Positions 43,648 to 49,622 of a stretch of DNA of 64,000 nucleotides are shown here, one piece after another. The translations under genes and the position numbers were made by a program. Position 1 is the stretch's first letter. Each line of letters begins with the position of its first letter. The notes under the pieces are model-generated. The model made no database searches, was not told where the DNA came from, and saw only the letters and a list, made by a program, of their open reading frames with translations. The stretch is from Agromyces sp. Marseille-P2726 (GTDB lineage Bacteria; Actinomycetota; Actinomycetes; Actinomycetales; Microbacteriaceae), in assembly GCF_902809835.1 (NCBI RefSeq), contig NZ_CADDWM010000010.1, positions 124,001 through 188,000 of the forward strand, read 5' to 3'.

Positions 43648-45201
43648 ATGAGCTTCCTCGAATACGCACCCGCACCCGAGTCGCGGGCGATCCTGTCGCT
43701 GCGCGACACCTACGGCCTCTTCATCGACGGCGAGTTCGTCGACGGTCGCGGCACTCCGTTCCAGACCATCTCCCCGGCGAGCGAGGAGCACATCGCGACC
43801 ATCGCGAACGCGAACGCGGCCGATGTCGATGCGGCCGTCGCGGCAGCCCGTCGCGCCTACGACCGCACCTGGTCGAAGATGAGCGGCCGTGACCGGGGCA
43901 AGTACCTCTTCCGCATCGCCCGCCTCGTGCAGGAGCGCTCCCGCGAGCTGGCCGTGGCCGAGTCGCTCGACAACGGCAAGCCCATCAAGGAGTCCCGCGA
44001 CGTCGACGTCCCGCTCGTCGCCGCGTGGTTCTTCTACTACGCGGGCTGGGCCGACAAGCTCGACTACGCCGGCCTCGGCGCCGACCCCCGCTCGCTCGGC
44101 GTCGCCGCGCAGGTGATCCCGTGGAATTTCCCGCTGCTGATGCTCGCGTGGAAGATCGCCCCGGCGCTGGCCGCCGGCAACACGGTGGTGCTGAAGCCGG
44201 CCGAGACCACCCCGCTCACGGCGCTCATCTTCGCCGAGATCATCCAGCAGGCCGACCTCCCGCCAGGGGTGGTGAACATCATCACCGGGGCGGGCGACAC
44301 CGGGGCGACCCTCGTCGCCCACGAGGGCGTCGACAAGGTGGCGTTCACCGGATCGACCGCCGTCGGTCGCGCGATCGCGAAGCAGATCGCCGGCACCGAC
44401 AAGAAGGCCACGCTCGAGCTCGGCGGCAAGGCCGCGAACATCGTGTTCGATGATGCGCCCATCGACCAGGCCATCGAGGGCATCGTGAACGGCATCTTCT
44501 TCAACCAGGGCCACGTGTGCTGCGCGGGCTCGCGCCTGCTCGTGCAGGAGAACATCCACGACGAGGTCGTCGAGCGCCTGAAGCTGCGCCTGTCGACGCT
44601 GCGCCTCGGCGACCCGCTCGACAAGAACACCGACATCGGGGCGATCAACTCCAAGGAGCAGCTCGAGCGAATCCGGATGCTCTCCGACGTGGGCGTCGAA
44701 GAGGGCGCCGAGCGGTGGAGCGTGCCGTGCGAGATCCCCGAGAACGGGTTCTGGTACGCCCCGACGATCTTCACGAACGTGCAGACCTCGAGTCGCATCG
44801 CTCGCGAGGAGATCTTCGGTCCGGTGCTGTCGGTGCTCACGTTCCGCACGCCCGCCGAGGCGATCGCCAAGGCGAACAACACTCCGTACGGGCTCTCGGC
44901 GGGGATCTGGACCGACAAGGGCAGCCGCATCCTCGCCGTTGCCGACAAGCTCCGCGCCGGCGTGGTGTGGGCCAACACGTTCAACCGGTTCGACCCGTCG
45001 AGCCCGTTCGGCGGCTACAAGGAGTCGGGCTACGGCCGCGAGGGCGGTCGCCACGGACTCGCGGCCTACCTTTCGCCGGCCCCGATCGGCCAGGCGGCGT
45101 TGTCCGCGGGTCGAGGTGGCGCGCAGCGCCGTCTCGAGACCAAGGAAGCGACGCCGACGCGCCGGGTTACCAAGCGCGCGACGAAGGGATCGAAGAAGTG
45201 A
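43648..45201 (+). CDS. Aldehyde dehydrogenase
   Basis: NAD(P)-dependent dehydrogenase of 517 residues with the complete catalytic set: PWNFPLLML, FTGSTAVG, the general base Glu257 (LELGGK) and the nucleophile Cys291 (GHVCCAGSR). The C-terminal oligomerisation part contains FGGYKESGYGREGG. It is 17 bases after deoC and overlaps the next gene by four bases. It probably oxidises the acetaldehyde from DeoC. The C-terminal 35 residues are a Lys/Arg/Thr-rich tail not usual in the family. Confidence 0.92.
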   Translation: MSFLEYAPAPESRAILSLRDTYGLFIDGEFVDGRGTPFQTISPASEEHIATIANANAADVDAAVAAARRAYDRTWSKMSGRDRGKYLFRIARLVQERSRELAVAESLDNGKPIKESRDVDVPLVAAWFFYYAGWADKLDYAGLGADPRSLGVAAQVIPWNFPLLMLAWKIAPALAAGNTVVLKPAETTPLTALIFAEIIQQADLPPGVVNIITGAGDTGATLVAHEGVDKVAFTGSTAVGRAIAKQIAGTDKKATLELGGKAANIVFDDAPIDQAIEGIVNGIFFNQGHVCCAGSRLLVQENIHDEVVERLKLRLSTLRLGDPLDKNTDIGAINSKEQLERIRMLSDVGVEEGAERWSVPCEIPENGFWYAPTIFTNVQTSSRIAREEIFGPVLSVLTFRTPAEAIAKANNTPYGLSAGIWTDKGSRILAVADKLRAGVVWANTFNRFDPSSPFGGYKESGYGREGGRHGLAAYLSPAPIGQAALSAGRGGAQRRLETKEATPTRRVTKRATKGSKK

Positions 45202-46058
45202 GCCGCCTCGCGGTACCCAAGACGTACAAGCTGTTCATCAACGGCGCCTTCCCGCGCAGCGAGTCGGGCCGCACGTACGAGGTGATGAAGGCCGACGGCG
45301 GGTTCCTGGCCAACGTGGCGAAGGCGTCACGCAAAGATGCTCGCGACGCGATCGTCGCGGCTCGCGGCGCCGTCGGCGGCTGGGGCGGCGCCACCGCGTA
45401 CAACCGCGGCCAGGTGCTCTACCGCATCGCCGAGCTCCTCGAGGGCCGTCGCGCGCAGTTCGTCGCCGCGATCGAGGACGCCGAGGGCGTCTCGCGCGCC
45501 GCCGCATCCGCGCAGGTCGACGAGTCCATCGATCGCTGGGTCTGGTACGCCGGGTGGACCGACAAGTTCGCCCAGGTGGCCGGCAACGCCAACCCCGTCG
45601 CGGGTCCGTACTTCAACATCTCGGTGCCCGAGCCCACCGGCGTCGTGGCGATCATCGCGCCGCAGGACTCGTCGCTCGTCGGCATCGTCTCGGCGATGGC
45701 ACCGCCGCTCGTGGCCGGCAACTCGGTCGTCGTCGTGGCGAGCGAGCGGTACCCGCTGTCGGCGATCAGCCTCGCCGAGGTGCTCGCCACGAGCGATGTG
45801 CCCAAGGGCGTCGTGAACGTGCTCACGGGCTCGCCGGCCGAGATCGCGCCGTGGCTCGCGAGCCACTCCGACGTCAATGCCATCGACCTCGTGGGCGCCG
45901 GCGATCTCGACTGGATCGGACTCGAGATCGACGCGGCCGACACGCTGAAGCGCGTGCTGCGTCCCGAGTCGGGGGCGGATGCCGCGGCGCCCTCGCTGGG
46001 GCGGATCAGCGCCTTCACCGAGACCAAGACGGTGTGGCACACGAAGAGCCTGCTCTGA
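45198..46058 (+). CDS. Truncated aldehyde dehydrogenase-like protein lacking catalytic residues
   Basis: A 286-residue protein with the N-terminal half of the ALDH fold (FINGAFPRSESGRTYEV; PTGVVAIIAPQDSSL; GNSVVVVASERYPLS; GVVNVLTGSPAEIAPW). It ends where the catalytic glutamate and cysteine would follow: the motif region reads TLKRVLRPES instead of LELGGK, and there is no nucleophile Cys. It overlaps the full dehydrogenase by four bases. Together the two total 803 residues and resemble a split version of the two-domain ALDH16 proteins. It is probably a structural partner of the active subunit, not a decayed gene, because the reading frame and codon use are intact. Confidence 0.8.
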   Translation: MSRLAVPKTYKLFINGAFPRSESGRTYEVMKADGGFLANVAKASRKDARDAIVAARGAVGGWGGATAYNRGQVLYRIAELLEGRRAQFVAAIEDAEGVSRAAASAQVDESIDRWVWYAGWTDKFAQVAGNANPVAGPYFNISVPEPTGVVAIIAPQDSSLVGIVSAMAPPLVAGNSVVVVASERYPLSAISLAEVLATSDVPKGVVNVLTGSPAEIAPWLASHSDVNAIDLVGAGDLDWIGLEIDAADTLKRVLRPESGADAAAPSLGRISAFTETKTVWHTKSLL

Positions 46059-46060
46059 CG

Positions 46061-46294
46061 ATGAGCGGACGCAACGAGGCATCCGACGAACGAGGACGCC
46101 TGCTCAGCGACCCGTTCGACTACCGCGTCACGAAGCAGGGCGGCGTGATCGTGTACCGCGGCGGCCGGCAGGTCATGTCGGTCGGCGGCCAGGACGCGGC
46201 ACGACTCGTCGCCGCCCTGCAGCGGGCCGACGATTCGCAGGCGCAGCACCTGCTCGCGCGCGCGAGCGGCAACTACCGTCGCGGGAACGAGTGA
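46061..46294 (+). CDS. Small protein of the deoC-ALDH operon, function unknown (77 residues)
   Basis: Starts MSGRNEASDERGRLLSDPFD two bases after the preceding stop. It has a beta-rich middle (FDYRVTKQGGVIVYRGGRQV) and a helical end (QDAARLVAALQRADDSQAQH). It has no membrane segment or cysteine. The tight spacing implies co-translation with the aldehyde dehydrogenase pair. No family is recognised. Confidence 0.75.
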   Translation: MSGRNEASDERGRLLSDPFDYRVTKQGGVIVYRGGRQVMSVGGQDAARLVAALQRADDSQAQHLLARASGNYRRGNE

Positions 46295-46304
46295 CCAGCT
46301 GACC

Positions 46305-46368
46305 TCTGCGCCACTTCGCGTTCCTCTGCGCCAAGGAATGTGGCGCAGACCCCATTTCCGTGGCGCAG
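46305..46368. repeat. Cluster of four TCTGCGCCA/TGGCGCAG half-sites
   Basis: TCTGCGCCA occurs at 46305-46313 and 46325-46333, and its inverse TGGCGCAG(A) at 46341-46349 and 46361-46368. The inner pair is a perfect 9-base inverted repeat with a 7-base loop, and same-orientation copies are 20 bases apart. It fills the gap where the deo operon and the macro-domain gene converge, so it may terminate both. Confidence 0.7.
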
Positions 46369-46387
46369 CGGGCGCCGGGTCGATGCC

Positions 46388-46954
46388 TCACCGGGGGTCG
46401 CGGTCGCCGAGCACGACCACGTCGAGCCCCAGGCGCTCCGCGGCGTCTGCGAAGGTGTCGTGCATGCGAGCCGAGAACAGCACGAAGCGCACGCGCTCGG
46501 GCGCTTGCTCCGCCTCGGCCGAGGTGGTGAGCGCCACGACCGCGGCATCATCGGCCGGCCACCCGTAGATTCCGGCCGAGATCGCCGGGAAGGCGACGGA
46601 TGCCGCGCCCAGATCGCGGGCGACCTCGAGCGAGCGACGATACGCCGACCGCAGCAGCGCCCGCCGCTCATCGGCGAGCCTTCCGAGCCCGGGCCACACC
46701 GGGCCGACGGCGTGGATGACCCACTTCGCGCTCAGCCGACCGGCCCCGGTGGCGACGGCCTCGCCTGTCGGCAGGCCATCGGGCAACGTCGTCGCACGGA
46801 GCGCTCGGCACTCCTCGAGGATCGCCGGCCCGCCCGCGCGGTGGATGGCGCCGTCCACGCCGCCTCCGCCCAGCAGCCCCGAATTCGCGGCATTGACGAT
46901 CGCGTCGACGCGCTCGGTCGTGATGTCGCCCGTGACGAGCTCGAGGCGCGGCAT
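46388..46954 (-). CDS. Macro domain protein (O-acetyl-ADP-ribose deacetylase-like)
   Basis: A 188-residue protein that is almost entirely one macro domain. It shows GDITTERVDAIVNAANSGLLGGGGVDGAIH (given here only as key elements: the NAAN motif near 21-24 and the GGGGVDGAI loop) and the PAISAGIYGWP motif (about 138-148). Such proteins remove ADP-ribose from proteins or hydrolyse O-acetyl-ADP-ribose. The start ATG 46954 has no clear ribosome-binding site and lies eight bases downstream of the CsoR/RcnR-type gene, so the two may be co-transcribed. Confidence 0.9.
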   Translation of the reverse strand: MPRLELVTGDITTERVDAIVNAANSGLLGGGGVDGAIHRAGGPAILEECRALRATTLPDGLPTGEAVATGAGRLSAKWVIHAVGPVWPGLGRLADERRALLRSAYRRSLEVARDLGAASVAFPAISAGIYGWPADDAAVVALTTSAEAEQAPERVRFVLFSARMHDTFADAAERLGLDVVVLGDRDPR

Positions 46955-46962
46955 CCGCTCGG

Positions 46963-47241
46963 CTACCCCCGGTTGTTCGACAGCTCGAAGATGCGCAGGA
47001 GCTCGGTCACGGCTTCGTCGCGCCGATCGCCGCCGGCTTCGTACATGTCGGTCACGTGCGTGCGCAGGTGGTTCTCGACGAGCAGTTTGTTCAGGGATCC
47101 CAGCGACTTCTGCACCGCCAGGGACAGGGTGATGATGTCGACGCAGTAATCCTCGTTCTCGATCATCTTCTCGATGCCGCGCAGCTGTCCCTCGATGATC
47201 TTCGTGCGATGCAGGGCGCGCTTCTTGATGTCGTCGATCAC
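46963..47241 (-). CDS. Metal-sensing transcriptional regulator, CsoR/RcnR family (DUF156)
   Basis: A 92-residue all-helical repressor with the family pattern HRTKIIEGQLRGIEKMIE then YCVDIITL and NHLRTHVTDMYE. The metal ligand positions read Cys33-His58-His62. The copper sensor CsoR has Cys-His-Cys, while nickel/cobalt RcnR has Cys-His-His, so copper is not the best guess. The GTG start (47241) follows TATCCT (47248-47253) by six bases. A palindrome (47267-47283) overlaps the -35 region and implies autoregulation. No metal exporter is adjacent. Confidence 0.88.
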   Translation of the reverse strand: MIDDIKKRALHRTKIIEGQLRGIEKMIENEDYCVDIITLSLAVQKSLGSLNKLLVENHLRTHVTDMYEAGGDRRDEAVTELLRIFELSNNRG

Positions 47242-47247
47242 CCTGAC

Positions 47248-47253
47248 AGGATA
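47248..47253 (-). promoter_or_regulatory. -10 box of the CsoR/RcnR-family gene; decides its start
   Basis: TATCCT on the minus strand, six bases before GTG 47241. An upstream ATG in the same frame would read through this box and the operator. Confidence 0.55.
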
Positions 47254-47266
47254 CCCCGCGCGCACC

Positions 47267-47283
47267 ATACCCATGACGGGTAT
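47267..47283. promoter_or_regulatory. Candidate CsoR/RcnR-family operator
   Basis: ATACCC-ATGAC-GGGTAT, a 6-base inverted repeat with a 5-base spacer, in the gap between the divergent regulator and the DUF2207 gene. An extra half-site ATACCCC lies at 47251-47257. The A/T-flanked C/G-tract symmetry is typical of this regulator family. Confidence 0.65.
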
Positions 47284-47329
47284 TCGAGAGGCCATGCCGC
47301 GTCCTGCCGGTGAGCGATAGCGTGGAGGC

Positions 47330-49375
47330 ATGGCCCGCCCGTCCGTGCGCGCGCTCCTCGCGCTGCCGTTCCTGCTCGCCGCGCTCGCCGCGGCACCCGG
47401 TGCCGCCGCTGCCGCGGCATCGGCGCCCGCCGCCGAGCCCCCGCTCGCGGCATCCGTCACCGCTCTGCCGACCGACGTCGACGACTTCACCTTCGCCTCG
47501 TTCGACGCGGTCTTCGAACTGAGCCGCGACGATGGCCGGCATTCGGTGCTCGAGACGACCGAGACGCTCGTCGCCGTCTTCCCCGAGTTCGACCAGAACC
47601 GCGGAATCCGCCGAGCGATCCCGCTGCACTACGACGGCCACCCGACGAACATCGAGGTCGAGTCGGTGACGGATGCCGCAGGCCAGCCTCGCGGGTACGA
47701 GGTCGAGCGCGACGAGGACGGCGAGTTCCTCCTGGTGACCGTACGCGCCGACGACTACGTGCACGGCGAGCAGACCTACGTGATCACGTATCGCCAGCAC
47801 AATGTCACCCACCGGCCCGACGATGCGGCGATCGACGAGTTCTACTGGGACGTGAACGGCACGGGGTGGGCCCAGCCGTTCGGTCGCGTCACCGCCGAGC
47901 TCAGGATGAGCGACGAGGTCGCGGCGGGCTTCACGGGCGACGTCGCCTGCTACCGCGGCTCGGCCGGCCCCACGACGCCGTGCGATTCGCTCACCGTGGC
48001 GGAGTCGTCCCCACCGGTCATGACCGCGGAGGCGGCCGACCTCGGCCCGTTCCAGAACCTCACGATCGCCGCCGGCTTCCGCCTCGGCACCTTCGAGCCG
48101 CGCGACGAGTCGTTCTGGGCCTCGGGCTGGGCGATCGCCGGCGGGGTGGGTGCCGTGGTATCCGTGCTCGCCCTGGCCGCGGCGATCGTCCTGCGACTGA
48201 CCCGGTGGCGCGACCACCCCGGCCGGGGCACGATCATCGCGCAGTACCAGCCACGACCCGACGTGAGCGCCATGGTCGCCGCCGATCTCGTGGGCCAGTC
48301 CGGGAAGGGCGTCACGGCGACGATCCTCGAACGGGCGGTCGCCCGTGAGCTCCGAATCGTCGAGACCGGTCGCAAGAAGTACGCCGTCGAGTTCGTCGGA
48401 GGCGAAGCCGGCGACGGCGACGCCCGTTCGGTCGTGCAGGCGCTGTTCGGCAGGGTGCCCCGACCTGGAGCGGTGCGCGACCTGAAGTCGACCGACACGT
48501 CCCTCGGCAAGCGGCTGCTCGCGATCCGGCAGGGAGTGCGCAAGCGCGTCGTCGAATCGGGACTGCGGCGCCGGCCCGACCTCGGCATCCGCAGCCTCCT
48601 GGCGATCGTCTCCACGCTCGGCGCGGTGGCCAGCACCTGGTTCGGCATCGTCGCACTCGACGACCACATGGGCGGCGGCATCCCGGCGATCCTGTTCATT
48701 CTCGCGATCGCGGCGGCGATCGCCACGTTCATCGCAGTGGTCGACGTACGGCCGCTGACCGAGCTGGGGCGCGAGCTGCGCGATCACCTCGAGGGGTTGC
48801 GACTGTACATCCGTCTGGCCGAGGCCGACCGGCTCCGCGTGCTGCAGAGCCCGAGCGGCGCGATGCGGGTGGACCGTCCGGCGGCGGCATCCATCGGTGC
48901 TCCGGGACTCGTCGATCCGCCCCTCGACTCGGCCGTCGTGCTGAAGCTCAACGAGCGCCTGCTGCCCTACGCGGTGCTGTTCGGCCTCGAGAAGGAGTGG
49001 AGCCGGGAGCTGGCGGCGTTGTACGAGCAGCGCGGGGAGCAGCCGGGCTGGTACGCGGGTCGCGACGGCTTCAACCCCGGTGCCTTCGCCGTCGCCGTGT
49101 CGTCGTTCTCGTCGGCGGCGAGCACATCGTGGTCGGGGTCGAGCTCGAGTCTGCCGAGTCAGGTCTCGTCGTCGGCGAGCTGTTCGTCGCGGAGGTCGAC
49201 GCGCCGTTCCTCGTCGACACCGGGAAGCTCGTCTTCGAGCGAATCGTCGAGCGGGCGGCTGTCGTCATCGACCGCGGGCTCGTGCTCGTCGAACTCGGTG
49301 TCCTGTGCGACCGTGAAGTCGTCGTCTTCGGGTGATACGCCCAAGCCCGCGAGATCGTCCATGTCTGCAGCATAG
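47330..49375 (+). CDS. DUF2207 domain-containing membrane protein
   Basis: A 681-residue protein. A signal peptide (first 33 residues, Ala-rich) is followed by an extracellular DUF2207 domain, one membrane helix near 265-287, a cytoplasmic region and two further helices near 425-470. The family usually ends in a Ser- then Gly-rich tail. Here it reaches FSSAASTSWSGSSSS and then continues as a Ser/Arg-rich, Cys-containing tail of about 70 residues. That tail lies opposite a real minus-strand gene (49159-49362). TAGCGT (47318-47323) is six bases before the ATG. The function of the family is unknown. Confidence 0.85.
   Translation: MARPSVRALLALPFLLAALAAAPGAAAAAASAPAAEPPLAASVTALPTDVDDFTFASFDAVFELSRDDGRHSVLETTETLVAVFPEFDQNRGIRRAIPLHYDGHPTNIEVESVTDAAGQPRGYEVERDEDGEFLLVTVRADDYVHGEQTYVITYRQHNVTHRPDDAAIDEFYWDVNGTGWAQPFGRVTAELRMSDEVAAGFTGDVACYRGSAGPTTPCDSLTVAESSPPVMTAEAADLGPFQNLTIAAGFRLGTFEPRDESFWASGWAIAGGVGAVVSVLALAAAIVLRLTRWRDHPGRGTIIAQYQPRPDVSAMVAADLVGQSGKGVTATILERAVARELRIVETGRKKYAVEFVGGEAGDGDARSVVQALFGRVPRPGAVRDLKSTDTSLGKRLLAIRQGVRKRVVESGLRRRPDLGIRSLLAIVSTLGAVASTWFGIVALDDHMGGGIPAILFILAIAAAIATFIAVVDVRPLTELGRELRDHLEGLRLYIRLAEADRLRVLQSPSGAMRVDRPAAASIGAPGLVDPPLDSAVVLKLNERLLPYAVLFGLEKEWSRELAALYEQRGEQPGWYAGRDGFNPGAFAVAVSSFSSAASTSWSGSSSSLPSQVSSSASCSSRRSTRRSSSTPGSSSSSESSSGRLSSSTAGSCSSNSVSCATVKSSSSGDTPKPARSSMSAA
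49159..49362 (-). CDS. Small acidic protein nested antisense to the DUF2207 tail
   Basis: A 67-residue protein starting MDDLAGLGVSPEDDDFTVA, about 40 percent Asp plus Glu, with no membrane segment. The gene has GC-rich third positions in this frame. On the minus strand TATGCT (49369-49374) precedes the ATG by exactly six bases, the same pattern as at least 18 other genes here. It lies wholly inside the plus-strand DUF2207 frame. No family is recognised. Confidence 0.65.
   Translation of the reverse strand: MDDLAGLGVSPEDDDFTVAQDTEFDEHEPAVDDDSRPLDDSLEDELPGVDEERRVDLRDEQLADDET
49369..49374 (-). promoter_or_regulatory. -10 box of the nested acidic gene
   Basis: TATGCT on the minus strand, six bases before ATG 49362. 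It is the main support for treating that ORF as a gene. Confidence 0.5.
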
Positions 49376-49622
49376 GCGGACTCCGGTCCGATCGCATCGG
49401 TCGCAGAGACGGCCGTGCGCCCGCTAGAATGGCAGGGCGCCCGACGAATCCGTTCTACGGCCGACCGCGTGGGTTCCGCTCACGTGCTGCTCGGTTCGGG
49501 ATTCGGCGTACCGCGTGCGGCGGCATGCACATGTCCCGAGCGGGGGCCCGATCACCGCAGCCGGTGCCGAGGGGGCGTGCCGGAGGCGGCCGCCGGGGAG
49601 CGGCCCAGGAACGGGAGGACCA
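49376..49622 (+). promoter_or_regulatory. Promoter and long leader of the SNF2 helicase gene
   Basis: TAGAAT (49425-49430) is a good -10 box. It would start transcription near 49437 and leave a leader of about 185 bases before the TTG start at 49623, which has GGGAGGAC upstream. The leader is G+C rich with several short inverted segments (for example GGCGGCCGCC). No convincing ORF or known riboswitch was recognised in it. Confidence 0.5.

Noticed and set aside
45198-46058. The short ALDH gene as a decayed pseudogene
   Set aside because: The frame is open, overlaps its neighbour by four bases as real operon genes do, and keeps normal codon use; truncation looks like a stable design.
48997-49335. 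A 112-codon plus-strand frame in the DUF2207 tail region
   Set aside because: Val/Leu-rich sequence is the expected shadow of the acidic minus-strand gene and lacks a ribosome-binding site or promoter pattern.
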